Source: Kitasatospora sp. NBC_00374
Lineage (GTDB): Bacteria; Actinomycetota; Actinomycetes; Streptomycetales; Streptomycetaceae
DNA: 64,000 nt
Assembly: GCF_041434935.1 (NCBI RefSeq)
Contig: NZ_CP107964.1
Location: 3,472,001-3,536,000 of the forward strand
Direction of reading: 5' to 3'
The position numbers and the translations under genes were made by a program. The notes beneath the pieces are model-generated. The model had not been told where the DNA came from, searched no databases, and saw only the letters and a program-made list of their open reading frames with translations. Positions within the stretch are counted from its first letter, which is position 1, and each line of letters starts with the position of its first letter. Below, one piece after another: positions 10,765 through 19,657 of the stretch.

Positions 10765-11223
10765 ATGGACAGCTCCGCACCCCAGCCCCCGGCGTCCCCG
10801 GCCGGACCGCCGCGCCGCTCGCGGCACCGTGATCGGCACGGCCGCGGCCTGCGCGGGCCGTTGGCGCCGCCGCAGGTGCCGATCTCCCTGACCCGTTCCG
10901 AGGTCTTCGACGACTACGTCCGCGAGTCGGTCGAGCGGCTGGAGCGGCGCTGGCCGCAGCTGGAGGAGGTCGAGTTCGCCGTCCTGGAGGTCCCGGTACC
11001 CGCCGAGGGTGAGCCGGAGCCCGACGGCGTACCCCTCGGGCGGGTGATTCCGGCGGCGAAGGGCCGCCGCAGCCGGATCGTGCTCTTCCGCCGGCCGGTG
11101 GAGATCCGCGCGAAGTCGCGCGAGGACCGGGCCGCGCTGGTGCACGAGGTGCTGATCGAGCAGGTGGCCGAGCTGCTCGGGCTGTCCCCGGACGCGATCG
11201 ACCCGCGGTACGGCGAGGACTGA
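10765..11223 (+). CDS. zincin-like metallopeptidase family protein, motif degenerate
   Basis: 152 residues. The central and C-terminal parts resemble the small zincin-type metallopeptidase family, but the expected HExxH reads HEVLI (in VHEVLIEQVAELLG): the second zinc histidine is missing. The first 35 residues are Pro/Arg-rich. A TACGCT box lies 10 bases upstream of ATG 10765. Either it is a catalytically dead member or it uses other ligands. It is divergent from the DUF3499 gene, a standing neighbour. Confidence 0.75.
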   Translation: MDSSAPQPPASPAGPPRRSRHRDRHGRGLRGPLAPPQVPISLTRSEVFDDYVRESVERLERRWPQLEEVEFAVLEVPVPAEGEPEPDGVPLGRVIPAAKGRRSRIVLFRRPVEIRAKSREDRAALVHEVLIEQVAELLGLSPDAIDPRYGED

Positions 11224-11237
11224 CGCCGAGCACCGAC

Positions 11238-11290
11238 GAGCCGGCCGACGGCCCGCCGCCGGGGTCGGGCGGCGGGCCGTCGGCCGGCTC
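11238..11290. terminator. bidirectional hairpin terminator
   Basis: Perfect 21-bp inverted repeat (11238-11258 with 11270-11290) around an 11-base loop, between the convergent zincin-like and DUF5719 genes. Confidence 0.85.
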
Positions 11291-11302
11291 GGAGTGGCCG
11301 CG

Positions 11303-12931
11303 TCAGCGGCGCAGCAGCACGCCCGGGTCGCCCTGGGTGTACGGCAGCCGCACCGTGCTGTGGTCGTCCGCGAACTCCTGGATGGTGAACATCGGCACGT
11401 CCTTGGCCGGGATCGTGAGGATCCGGGCCGCCACCACGGGGCCGCCCGAGAGCGTCTCCAGGGTCAGGCTGAAGACGCCGTTCAGGCCGGCCGGATCGGG
11501 GACGTCCAGGGCGACGGTGGCGCCGGCCGGGACGGACAGCTCCTTGGTCGCCGGGGTGCCGCCGCCGCTGCCCGCGGAGGAGGTGACCCGCACCTTGGCC
11601 TCCTGCTCACCCGTCGAGGTGAGCAGCAGCTGGCTCTGGCCGCCGCCGCGGTTGTCCGCGAGGCTCGCCCGGGCGCCGACCGGGGCCGCTCCGGACAGCC
11701 AGGCGGCATCCGACTTGCCGTTCTTGGCGCGGTCGACCCGGACCCCGGCGACCACCGGGGTGGGGTGCGCCGGGTCGCTCGGGGTCAGCCGGATCGCACC
11801 GACCTCGCCGCGGGTGACCTGGCCCAGGTCGACGGCCTCCACCATGCCCGCCTTGACGTGCACGGTCTCGTGACCGGCCGGGGTGAACCAGCCGTTCTTG
11901 CCGGAGATCTGGACCTTCAGGTCGGCGTCGTCCTCGCCGGGCGCGCCGACCACCAGCCGGGCGCCGGACGCGTCGGCGGGCAGCCCGGGGATCACGGCCT
12001 CGGGGGCCGGCGGCACGGAGGGCTGCAGCCAGTCCGCGGCCTTGCCGCTGTCGACGGCGTGCAGGCCGGCACCGACCCGGCCGCTGCGCACCCGTACCTG
12101 CACCACGAGGTCGTCCACGCCCGGCGCCACCGAGCTGAGCCGCAGGGCGTCGGAGGTGTGGGGGGCGATGGCGATGCCGTTCGCGGCGTCGTTCTCGATC
12201 ACGCCCTTGGGGCCGTAGAGCCGCAGGTCGACCACGGCCGGGCCGGCCTCCGCGTTGACCAGGCTGACGTAGTCGACCCGGCCGGGCGTGGTGCTGGCGC
12301 CGGAGAACCAGAAGCTGGTGCCGGAGGCCGCGCAGGTGACGCCGGACAGGCCGAGGGACTGCGGGTCGGTGACGGTCGTGGTCTGGGTGACCGCGAAGCC
12401 CGGTGCGAGCGCGCCGGCGGCCACGGCGGCGGTGCCGGGGGCGAGGTCGCCGTTCTGGGCCGGACCGGTGACGGGGACGCCGGCCTTGCCCAGTGGCAGC
12501 CGGGCCTCGGCGCCCGTCGCCGGAGCGTCGGCCGGGGCGCCCGAGGCGGCGGGCGCCGGTGCGGGCGCGGCGGCGGCCCCGGCGGCCTGCGGGGTGACGT
12601 CGTTGAGCGCCCCGCCGCCCCCGGTGGCCGAGGCGCCGAGCGGCGTGTACGCGGTGTACGAGGTGGTGCCGGTCACGCCGTGGAGGGGCTGCGGGCAGAC
12701 CAGGGACGTCCGCTCGACCTGGGCGGTGACGGCGCCGCCCGCCGTGCCGGCCGCGGCCGGGGCGACCGGGGGACGCAGCTCGGCGATGCCGAGGACCACG
12801 CCGAGGACGGCGGCGCCGGCCAGCAGCGACCGGCCGGTGCGGCTGCCGCCGGACAGCGCGCCGACGGCGAACTCGGGCTTCTTGAGCGCCGGGGCCGTGA
12901 GCTTGGGCGCCTTGAGGCTGGGCTTCTTCAT
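11303..12931 (-). CDS. DUF5719 family membrane-anchored protein
   Basis: 542 residues. A short lysine-rich N terminus (MKKPSLKAPKL), one hydrophobic segment near residues 32-52, then a long extracytoplasmic part rich in Gly, Ala and Val with beta-strand-like repeats (DUF5719). Function unknown. Its start is only 6 bases after the stop of the giant glycosyltransferase gene, with GGGGAG upstream, so the two are almost certainly co-transcribed and may act together at the cell surface. Confidence 0.8.
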   Translation of the reverse strand: MKKPSLKAPKLTAPALKKPEFAVGALSGGSRTGRSLLAGAAVLGVVLGIAELRPPVAPAAAGTAGGAVTAQVERTSLVCPQPLHGVTGTTSYTAYTPLGASATGGGGALNDVTPQAAGAAAAPAPAPAASGAPADAPATGAEARLPLGKAGVPVTGPAQNGDLAPGTAAVAAGALAPGFAVTQTTTVTDPQSLGLSGVTCAASGTSFWFSGASTTPGRVDYVSLVNAEAGPAVVDLRLYGPKGVIENDAANGIAIAPHTSDALRLSSVAPGVDDLVVQVRVRSGRVGAGLHAVDSGKAADWLQPSVPPAPEAVIPGLPADASGARLVVGAPGEDDADLKVQISGKNGWFTPAGHETVHVKAGMVEAVDLGQVTRGEVGAIRLTPSDPAHPTPVVAGVRVDRAKNGKSDAAWLSGAAPVGARASLADNRGGGQSQLLLTSTGEQEAKVRVTSSAGSGGGTPATKELSVPAGATVALDVPDPAGLNGVFSLTLETLSGGPVVAARILTIPAKDVPMFTIQEFADDHSTVRLPYTQGDPGVLLRR

Positions 12932-12937
12932 CGCGGG

Positions 12938-15900
12938 TCAGCTCCCCGATCCGTGGTGGTGCGGGTGACCGCCGTTGCCGTAGGGGTCGGTGCCCTCGGG
13001 GTACGCCTGCGGGTAGCCGGGCTGCGGCTGCTGCCCCGGCTCGGCCGGGTAGCCCGGGTACTGGTCGTAGCCGTACTGGCCGTACTGGCCGTACTGGTCG
13101 GGGTACTGCCCCTCGGGGTACTGGCCGTCGGCGCCGGGCTGCCCGCCCTGGGCGTACGGGCCACCGACCGGCTGCTGCTCGGGGTAGGCCTGGTAGCCGT
13201 ACGGGTCCGTGGCGGGCTGGTACGGGTCGTTGCGGTACGGGTCGCCGCCCTGGTAGGGGTCGGACGGGTACGGCACGGCCTGGTAGGGATCGGCCTGGTA
13301 CGGGTCCGCGTACTGCTCGGTCTCGGGCGTGAACGCCTCGACGGGCTCCGGCTCGCCGCCCGCCTGCTGCGGGACGGTGGCGTAGATCCCCGTCTCGGCC
13401 TCGCCCTCGCCCTCCCCGCGTTCGGCCATCCGGCGGGCCCGGCGGCTGCCGGGGGCGGGGGCCTGCGCCTGGACGGCGGCGGCCAGTGCCTGGGCGGCGG
13501 CGACCTCCTCGGGGAGGTCGTCGTCGTTGTGGTTGCGGCGGCCGGGCAGGGCGAGCACCAGGACGGTGACGCCGAGCAGCAGCTGCAGCGCGATCCAGCC
13601 GGTGTGCAGCAGGCTCGACTCGCGGGTGACGTCGAGCCGGCCGCCCTCGGCGGGCAGCTTGAAGCCCTGGGCCCAGCCGTCCAGGGTGACCGGCTCCAGC
13701 GGCTTGCCGTCGAGGGTGGCCTGCCACGCGGGGTCGGCCTGCTCGGCCAGGCGCAGCTGACGGTCGGCCGGGCCCGCGGGGAGCTCGGTCCAGATGTCGT
13801 GCTCGCCGGCGGGCAGCGCCACCGGGACGCCCTTCGGGGTGACGATCACGGCCCGGGCGCCGGGCGCGCCGGTGACCTGCCAGAGCGCGACGCCGTTGCC
13901 CTGGTTGAGCCGGGTCAGGCCGGGGGTGGTGTCCAGCACGTCCCGGACCTTGGCGATCATCGGGTCCTTGACCTCGATGTACTCGACGCCGTAGCCGGCC
14001 AGGGCGGCCGCCTGGTCGCCGCCGGAGCCGGCCAGCAGCTGGCTGGTCAGCCTGGTGAGGTCGCCGCCCGCGGCGGCCTCGACGGTGCCCTCGGCCTGAC
14101 CGAGGGTCAGGCCCGCGCCGCGGACCAGAGCGTACGAGACGGTGGACCCGTCGGCAGGCCCGGCCAGCACCAGGGTGCGGGCGCGGTCGCTGCTGCCGGC
14201 CTCCTCCGCGATGAACGCGGGGACCTGCGGCAGCGCGCTGCGGGTCAGCGGGCCGTCGGCGCCGGCCACGGCCCACCAGAGGGCGGTGCCGAACGGGGCC
14301 AGGGCGGCGACGGCGACCACCACGGCGGCGACCGGCTGGCGCCAGCCGAAGGCGATGCCCGAGACGCGGGCGTTGGCGCCGTCGGCGCCGATCGCCGCGG
14401 CGGCGAGCAGGGCGACGCCGGTGAGCAGGGTGGCGGGGCCCGCCCAGGCGGCCGCGGCAGGGCCGCCGGAGGCCGGGGTGACGGCCGTGCCGGCCACCGC
14501 GACGGTGAACACCAGGCCGGCGCCGGCCGCGGCCCAGGCCGCGAGCACCGCCCGGCGGCGGTCGGCGCGCAGCAGTGCGGCGAGGGCCGCGACCGCCACG
14601 CCGACCGAGAGCCACACCGGCGGGACGCCGGCCCCGCCGGGGTTGACCAGGACCAGGCCGAGCGGTGAGGCGGACGGGCCGTTGAAGCCGGCCACCCCCG
14701 CCTCCAGCAGCAGCCGGGAGGGGTGCGCGAGGACGTGCAGCGACCACGGGGCGAGCACCAGCACCGGCACGCCGAGGATCACCAGGACCCGCAGGCCGAG
14801 CAGGCGCAGCGCCTCACCGCCGGAGCCGTACGCGCCGCCGCGCAGCACCGCGAAGGCCAGGGCGGCCAGGCAGAGCGGCACGGCGATCGCCCAGGCGAGC
14901 GGGACGAAGGCGGTGCTCAGGGTGAGCATCAGCACCGTCATCCAGGTGGACCGCCAGCCGGGGCGGGCGCCCTTCGCCGCCGTCTCCTTGCGGATGCCGA
15001 GGCCGGCGCTGATCGCGGCGGCCCGGGCCAGCGGCGGGAGCAGCACGGCGAGGACCGCGGTGCCGATCCGGCCCTGGGCGAGCGCGCCGGTGGCGGCGGG
15101 CAGCAGGGCGTAGCTGGCGCTGGCCCAGGCGCGGACCAGCTTGGACTCGATCAGCGGGCGGGACACCAGGTAGGCGCTGACCGCCGCGAGCGGGATGGCG
15201 AGCACGACCAGCAGGGTCAGCGCCAGGTTCGCGTTGCCGAACAGCAGCCAGGAGAGGGCGGAGAGCGCGGCCAGGTAGGGCGGGGAGGCAGCGGTGGAGC
15301 CGTTGCCGACGGGGTGCCAGGAGTCCGCGTACATCCGCCACAGGCCGGCGGCGCCGTCGGAGGCGGGCAGCAGGGCACCGCCCTGGAGCAGCCCGGAGCC
15401 GATCAGGCTGCGGCAGGCGACCAGCGCGAACAGCAGCAGCGCGGTGAAGAGCAGGGGTGCCGGCCGCTTGGCCAGCTTCTTGACCAGCGTGAACTGCTCG
15501 ACCACCAGGTCGTCGGCGTCGTCGTCGCCGGGGCCGGACTCGACGGAGCCGTGCCGGCCCGCGCCCGGGTCCTCGCTGCCGCCGATGCCGAGCGAGCTGA
15601 TGACCTGTTCGACGGCGAGGCGGGCGGTGGCGCCGGGGGCCGGGAAGAGCGAGCGGTCGTCACCGGGGTCGGCTGCGCGGGTGCGCTTGCGGCGTTTGCG
15701 GGCGAGCAGCACCCGCGGCAGCCGGATCAGTTCGTGGCCGAGGCCGGCGATCTCGTCGAAGGCCTGCTTGGGGTCCTTGCCGACCAGGTTGGTGATCACC
15801 CGCAGCAGGGTGCCCAGCACCAGCCGCAGCAGGAGGTACGGAAGCAGCACGCCGCGGGTGTTGGCGAGCAGGGTGTAGACGGCGCCGGCCTTGTCCACCC

Positions 15901-16807
15901 GGTGCGGGTGGTCGGGACCGCAGTCGATGGCGCGGCGCTCGCGGCTGGCGGCCTCGGCGTGCCGGAGCACGGCGTCGGGGGCGACCACGACCCGGTGGCC
16001 GGCGGCGTTGACCCGCCAGCAGAAGTCGGTGTCGTCGCGCATCAGCGGCAGTGCCTTGTCGAAGCCGCCGAGCTCCTCGAAGACGTCCCGGCGCACCAGC
16101 ATGCCGGCGGTGGAGACGGCGAGCACCGGGCGGACCTGGTCGTGCTGGCCCTGGTCCTGCTCGCGGCGGTCGAGGCCGGTCCAGCGGCGGCCGGAGCGGG
16201 CGATCGTGACGCCGACCTCCAGCAGCTGCCGGCGGTCGTACCAGCTGCGCAGCTTGGGGCCGATCACGGCGGCGGTCGGGGTGGAGTCCGCGACCTGGAG
16301 CAGCCGGCGCAGCGCGTCCGTCTGCGGCTCGCAGTCGTCGTGCAGCAGCCACAGCCACTCGACCGGCCGGGTCTCGCGCGGGCCGCCCCGGCCCAGGTCG
16401 TCCTCGTGGCCGAGCGGGTCGCCGTAGTCGTCCCAGCCGCCGGTGACCGGGTCGTAGCCGGAGGGGTCGAGGCTGTACGGGAGGTCCTCGGCGCGCAGCG
16501 GCGGGCTGTTGAAGACCGCCTGGCCGACGGCGGTGCCGAAGCCGGCCCGGCGGCCTAGCACCAGCGGGCCGCTCTCCGGGAGCCAGTCGCCCAGGGTGTC
16601 CTGCAGCAGCTGCGGGGAGGTGTCGGTGGATCCGGTGTCGACGGCGAGGATGCGCTGCACCTGGCGGTCCTGGCCGAGCAGCCCGGCCAGCGCCTGCGGG
16701 AGCCAGCGGGCACCGTCGTGGGAGACGATCACGGCGGTGACGAGGTGGCGCGGGTACGCGGGCGGCCTGGCGGCGGCGAAGCCGCTCTGGTGGCTGTAGA
16801 CGGTCAT
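12938..16807 (-). CDS. giant membrane-bound family 2 glycosyltransferase
   Basis: 1289 residues. Residues 1-330 form a GT-A family 2 glycosyltransferase: TAVIVSHDGARWLPQAL at the start, LLHDDCEPQTDALRR as the DxD-type metal site, and GGFDKALPLMRDDTDFCWR as the acceptor-side ED-like motif. From about residue 350 to 1110 there are many membrane segments with soluble loops, then a single segment near 1120. The last 110 residues are a low-complexity Tyr/Pro/Gln/Gly tail with repeats such as DPYQ and QYGQYG. It should add a sugar to a lipid-linked or exported glycan; donor and acceptor are unknown. Start at 16807 gives the conserved GT2 N terminus. Followed by the DUF5719 gene after 6 bases. Confidence 0.9.
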   Translation of the reverse strand: MTVYSHQSGFAAARPPAYPRHLVTAVIVSHDGARWLPQALAGLLGQDRQVQRILAVDTGSTDTSPQLLQDTLGDWLPESGPLVLGRRAGFGTAVGQAVFNSPPLRAEDLPYSLDPSGYDPVTGGWDDYGDPLGHEDDLGRGGPRETRPVEWLWLLHDDCEPQTDALRRLLQVADSTPTAAVIGPKLRSWYDRRQLLEVGVTIARSGRRWTGLDRREQDQGQHDQVRPVLAVSTAGMLVRRDVFEELGGFDKALPLMRDDTDFCWRVNAAGHRVVVAPDAVLRHAEAASRERRAIDCGPDHPHRVDKAGAVYTLLANTRGVLLPYLLLRLVLGTLLRVITNLVGKDPKQAFDEIAGLGHELIRLPRVLLARKRRKRTRAADPGDDRSLFPAPGATARLAVEQVISSLGIGGSEDPGAGRHGSVESGPGDDDADDLVVEQFTLVKKLAKRPAPLLFTALLLFALVACRSLIGSGLLQGGALLPASDGAAGLWRMYADSWHPVGNGSTAASPPYLAALSALSWLLFGNANLALTLLVVLAIPLAAVSAYLVSRPLIESKLVRAWASASYALLPAATGALAQGRIGTAVLAVLLPPLARAAAISAGLGIRKETAAKGARPGWRSTWMTVLMLTLSTAFVPLAWAIAVPLCLAALAFAVLRGGAYGSGGEALRLLGLRVLVILGVPVLVLAPWSLHVLAHPSRLLLEAGVAGFNGPSASPLGLVLVNPGGAGVPPVWLSVGVAVAALAALLRADRRRAVLAAWAAAGAGLVFTVAVAGTAVTPASGGPAAAAWAGPATLLTGVALLAAAAIGADGANARVSGIAFGWRQPVAAVVVAVAALAPFGTALWWAVAGADGPLTRSALPQVPAFIAEEAGSSDRARTLVLAGPADGSTVSYALVRGAGLTLGQAEGTVEAAAGGDLTRLTSQLLAGSGGDQAAALAGYGVEYIEVKDPMIAKVRDVLDTTPGLTRLNQGNGVALWQVTGAPGARAVIVTPKGVPVALPAGEHDIWTELPAGPADRQLRLAEQADPAWQATLDGKPLEPVTLDGWAQGFKLPAEGGRLDVTRESSLLHTGWIALQLLLGVTVLVLALPGRRNHNDDDLPEEVAAAQALAAAVQAQAPAPGSRRARRMAERGEGEGEAETGIYATVPQQAGGEPEPVEAFTPETEQYADPYQADPYQAVPYPSDPYQGGDPYRNDPYQPATDPYGYQAYPEQQPVGGPYAQGGQPGADGQYPEGQYPDQYGQYGQYGYDQYPGYPAEPGQQPQPGYPQAYPEGTDPYGNGGHPHHHGSGS

Positions 16808-17009
16808 CGAGTGCGCGGGCCCCGGTTCCGGTGGGAGGGCGGTTGGTGTGCGGTGCCACCCGGGCGGGCCGTTGGTCCGGGCACGGGTGGCGCAGCGCAT
16901 GCCGGATGCCGGGCATCCGGATGGCGCACCACACTAACGGCTCAGGGTGGCCGCGGTGCTCCCGGTCCTGGTGAAGATGTGGCTGCGAAAGGCGTACGGG
17001 TATGCGAAA

Positions 17010-17036
17010 GCGCCCCACCGCTGGGGTGAGGCGCTG
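17010..17036 (-). terminator. hairpin terminator after whiB
   Basis: Inverted repeat AGCGCC/GGCGCT enclosing a CCACC/GGGTG inner pairing, about 50 bases beyond the whiB stop; on the minus strand the stem is followed by TTCGC. Confidence 0.6.
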
Positions 17037-17083
17037 CCACGGGTGCGGGGCCGGGGGCCACCGCCCGGGAGGTCCGGCCCGGG

Positions 17084-17356
17084 TCAGACCGCGCTCTTCT
17101 TGAGCCGGCGGCGCTCGCGCTCGGAGAGCCCGCCCCAGATCCCGAACCGCTCGTCATTGGCGAGCGCGTATTCCAGGCACTCGGACCGCACCTCGCAGGC
17201 GAGGCAGACCTTCTTGGCCTCGCGGGTGGAGCCGCCCTTCTCGGGGAAGAAGGACTCCGGGTCGGTCTGGGCGCACAGCGCGCGCTCCTGCCAGCCGAGT
17301 TCCTCTTCGTCCTCTTCGATGCCCTCACCGATCAAAAGCTCAAAGAGCTCGCTCAT
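17084..17356 (-). CDS. whiB: sporulation regulator WhiB (iron-sulfur protein)
   Basis: 90 residues. WhiB is needed for sporulation septation in aerial hyphae and acts with WhiA; it binds a [4Fe-4S] cluster. The four cluster cysteines C28, C51, C54 and C60 are present (CLAC and the following SEC), followed by the family turn GIWGG (72-76) and a basic C terminus ERRRLKK for DNA contact. The acidic N terminus and length match WhiB rather than the shorter Wbl paralogues. ATG 17356 has GAGGAGG upstream. A good promoter lies at 17432-17461. Confidence 0.95.
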   Translation of the reverse strand: MSELFELLIGEGIEEDEEELGWQERALCAQTDPESFFPEKGGSTREAKKVCLACEVRSECLEYALANDERFGIWGGLSERERRRLKKSAV

Positions 17357-17772
17357 CTGGCGCGCCTCCTCTGCCCCTCTTGGCGTCCCCGTGGTTGCCG
17401 TTGCCCGGAGCGGCGGAACGACACGAGTGAAATTACAGTTGCGTCACTCTGGCCCAGTCAAGCCGAGCTCTGGTATTGGGCCAAGGATTCACTCCCCGGA
17501 ACCAAGCCGTTACGAATAGTGTACATATCTGGACAACCCGGACATTCGTAGCGACGGATGGCATATCGCCCCAGAACCGCTTGCGGGCCGACGCACCGCC
17601 AATACCGACCGGCCCGGCCCCCTCCCGGAGGAGGAGACGCCTGCGGCCCGAGCGCGGTTGCCTGGTCACCGGGCTGCCTTCCCGGCGATCTTCGCATCGA
17701 AACATAGAGGGTGATTTATCACCCCATCCGGTGGTTCGGTGGAGATGTGACCTGAATGTCCGCCAGCTCGGG
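17357..17772. promoter_or_regulatory. divergent control region between whiB and the cysteine leader
   Basis: About 450 bases without a conventional gene. It holds the whiB leader (about 70 bases), the whiB promoter, and a stretch of lower GC (17500-17760). A GACAC motif, the core recognised by WhiA, lies at 17420-17424 next to the predicted whiB start point; one five-base match is weak evidence. Confidence 0.5.
17432..17461 (-). promoter_or_regulatory. whiB promoter
   Basis: -35 TTGACT (17456-17461), 18-base spacer, -10 TGTAAT (17432-17437) on the minus strand; predicted start near 17425, giving a 5' leader of about 70 bases. A vegetative-type promoter for whiB is known in S. coelicolor; here it is read from sequence only. 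Confidence 0.7.
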
Positions 17773-17802
17773 TTGACACTGTCACCCCTCTTGCGGTCTC
17801 CT
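17773..17802 (+). promoter_or_regulatory. promoter and palindrome ahead of the cysteine leader ORF
   Basis: Perfect -35 TTGACA (17773-17778), 18-base spacer, weak -10 TCTCCT (17797-17802), then 7 bases to an ATG, the geometry of leaderless transcripts. The palindrome TGACA-C-TGTCA (17774-17784) overlaps the -35 and could be an operator. Confidence 0.5.
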
Positions 17803-17809
17803 TGCTCAC

Positions 17810-17905
17810 ATGTCAGAGTTCGCCGCCCACCGGAGCCGCCGCCAGGCCGCCATCCGTCGTGCCGCGAACTCGCTCTGCTGTCGCCTCTGTTCCTGCTGTA
17901 TCTAG
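17810..17905 (+). CDS. cysteine-rich leader peptide upstream of the cysteine dioxygenase family gene
   Basis: 31 codons ending in TAG. It begins MSEFAAHRSRRQAAIRRAAN and ends with LCCRLCSCCI: five cysteine codons (23, 24, 27, 29, 30) in the last nine positions, in a genome where Cys is rare. The ATG is 7 bases after a -10-like box, so the transcript is probably leaderless, as for cysteine-attenuator ORFs described in mycobacteria. A GC-rich hairpin starts at the stop codon. It precedes the cysteine dioxygenase family gene by 121 bases on the same strand. I infer translation-coupled attenuation by cysteine supply; it lacks the RHVDL-type motif of the known actinobacterial sulfur leader family, so it may be a separate kind. 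It could also be chance, though the clustering of Cys codons argues against it. Confidence 0.6.
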   Translation: MSEFAAHRSRRQAAIRRAANSLCCRLCSCCI

Positions 17906-17928
17906 GCGCTCGCGTCCCACCGCGCGCC
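17905..17928 (+). promoter_or_regulatory. hairpin at the end of the leader ORF
   Basis: GGCGC (17905-17909) pairs with GCGCC (17924-17928); the stem begins in the leader's stop codon, so a ribosome reaching or stalling at the Cys codons would affect its folding. Candidate attenuator stem. Confidence 0.4.
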
Positions 17929-18026
17929 GCCCAGGTAAGCCAGAGGCCGCCCGCGCGACAGTCCCCCTCGTAAGCTCCGCGGACCCGGCTGACCCACCGA
18001 ACCAGCCGATCCAAGGACTATCGACC

Positions 18027-18662
18027 GTGCGAATGCCCCGTATCCGCAAGCGCAACCGGGACCGCGCCAAGCTTCTGAGCCCGGCAGCCACCCGGCCCAC
18101 CGCCACCCCCCGGTCCACCGCCGCCCGCTGGGCCGACGGCCTGAGCGACGTCTCCATCGCCGGCGACCCACTGGCCTTCCCGCACCTCGCCCGCACCGAC
18201 CTGCCGCAGCACCCCACCACGGTGGCGGGCTACGCGCAGCTGGTCCGGGAGATCGCCGCCGACCGCGACCGCTGGGCCCCACTGGTCCGCTACGACGCCC
18301 TCACCCGCTGGTACGCCCGGCTGGAGACCGGCCCGGGCTACGAGGTCTGGCTGCTCAGCTGGCTGCCCGGCCAGAGCAGCGGCTTCCACGACCACGGCCA
18401 GTCCGCGGGCGTGATGACCGTGGTCGAGGGCGAACTGGTCGAGCGCTCGCTCACCGACGCCGGCGAGGGCACCCGGGTGCTCGCCCCCGGCCGTCAGCGC
18501 GTGTTCTCCGCCGGCTACCTGCACGAGGTGGTGAACGGCGCGCTGGAGCCCGCCGTCTCCATCCACCTCTACACGCCGGGCCTGGTGGAGATGAACCAGT
18601 ACGGCACCGCCGCCCCCGGCCGGCAGGCCCGGCACGAGGACCGACGCCAGCACCAGGCCTGA
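18027..18662 (+). CDS. cysteine dioxygenase family protein
   Basis: 211 residues. Cupin-fold non-haem iron enzyme; the family oxidises cysteine to cysteine sulfinate. The three iron histidines are visible: H121 and H123 in GFHDHGQSAG and H166 in YLHEVVN, followed by VSIHLYTPG. GTG 18027 is preferred because AAGGA lies 10 bases upstream; ATG 18033 is an alternative. The first 35 residues are basic and poorly ordered. It follows the cysteine-rich leader ORF, which supports a thiol-related substrate, although the exact thiol is not proven. Confidence 0.85.
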   Translation: MRMPRIRKRNRDRAKLLSPAATRPTATPRSTAARWADGLSDVSIAGDPLAFPHLARTDLPQHPTTVAGYAQLVREIAADRDRWAPLVRYDALTRWYARLETGPGYEVWLLSWLPGQSSGFHDHGQSAGVMTVVEGELVERSLTDAGEGTRVLAPGRQRVFSAGYLHEVVNGALEPAVSIHLYTPGLVEMNQYGTAAPGRQARHEDRRQHQA

Positions 18663-18697
18663 CGGGCCGCCACCGGACCGCCTGGCAGGATGAGCGC

Positions 18698-19657
18698 ATG
18701 CGCATCGTGGCACTGGCAGGCGGAATTGGTGGGGCGCGCTTCCTGCGCGGGCTGAAGGAGGCCGTCGCCCCGGGGGACGAGATCACGGTCATCGGCAACA
18801 CCGGTGACGACATCCATCTGTTCGGGCTGAAGGTCTGCCCGGACCTGGACACCGTGATGTACACCCTCGGCGGCGGCATCCACGAGGAACAGGGCTGGGG
18901 ACGGGCCGACGAGACCTGGTCCGTCAAGGAGGAGCTGAAGGCCTACGGCGTCGGCCCCGACTGGTTCGGCCTCGGCGACCGGGACTTCGCCACCCACATC
19001 GTCCGCACCCAGATGCTGGCCGCCGGCTACCCGCTGAGCGCCGTCACCGAGGCTCTGTGCGACCGCTGGCAGCCGGGCGTGCGGCTGATCCCGATGAGCG
19101 ACGACCGGGTCGAGACCCACGTCCGGATCACCGACGAGGCCGGCAGCCGGGCCGTGCACTTCCAGGAGTACTGGGTCCGGCTGCACGCCGCCGTGGCCGC
19201 CGAGGCGATCGTGCCGGTCGGCGCGGACACCGCGAAGCCGGCCCCCGGAGTGCTGGAGGCGATCGCCGCGGCGGACGTCATCCTCCTCCCGCCGTCCAAC
19301 CCGGTGGTCAGCATCGGCACCATCCTGGCCGTGCCCGGCATCCGGCAGGCCGTCGCCGCGGCGGCCGCGCCGGTGGTCGGGCTCTCCCCGATCATCGGCG
19401 GCGCGCCCGTGCGGGGCATGGCCGACAAGGTGCTCGCGGCGGTCGGCGTGGAGTCCACCGCCGAGGCGGTCGCCCGGCACTACGGCCCGGGCCTGCTGGA
19501 CGGCTGGCTGGTGGACACCGCCGACCGTGCCGCGGTCACCGGGGTCGAGGAGGCGGGCATCCCCTGCCGGGCCGTCCCGCTGCTGATGACCGACGTCGCG
19601 GCGACCGCCGAGATGGCCCGGGCCGCGCTGGCGCTGGCCGAGGAGGTCCGGGCGTGA
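18698..19657 (+). CDS. cofD: 2-phospho-L-lactate transferase (F420 biosynthesis)
   Basis: 319 residues; called fbiA in mycobacteria. It joins the deazaflavin Fo to a phospholactate or phosphoenolpyruvate unit carried on a guanosine diphosphate, making (dehydro)F420-0. The N-terminal loop [34 protein letters not shown] and the motif [19 protein letters not shown] are typical. A CAGGAT box sits 6 bases before ATG 18698, suggesting a leaderless start. The next gene, fbiB, overlaps the stop by GTGA, so the two F420 steps are translationally coupled. Confidence 0.95.
   Translation: MRIVALAGGIGGARFLRGLKEAVAPGDEITVIGNTGDDIHLFGLKVCPDLDTVMYTLGGGIHEEQGWGRADETWSVKEELKAYGVGPDWFGLGDRDFATHIVRTQMLAAGYPLSAVTEALCDRWQPGVRLIPMSDDRVETHVRITDEAGSRAVHFQEYWVRLHAAVAAEAIVPVGADTAKPAPGVLEAIAAADVILLPPSNPVVSIGTILAVPGIRQAVAAAAAPVVGLSPIIGGAPVRGMADKVLAAVGVESTAEAVARHYGPGLLDGWLVDTADRAAVTGVEEAGIPCRAVPLLMTDVAATAEMARAALALAEEVRA

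Noticed and set aside
11294..14668. 1124-codon plus-strand ORF
   Set aside because: Shadow of the glycosyltransferase and DUF5719 genes; repetitive Gly/Arg/Val content.
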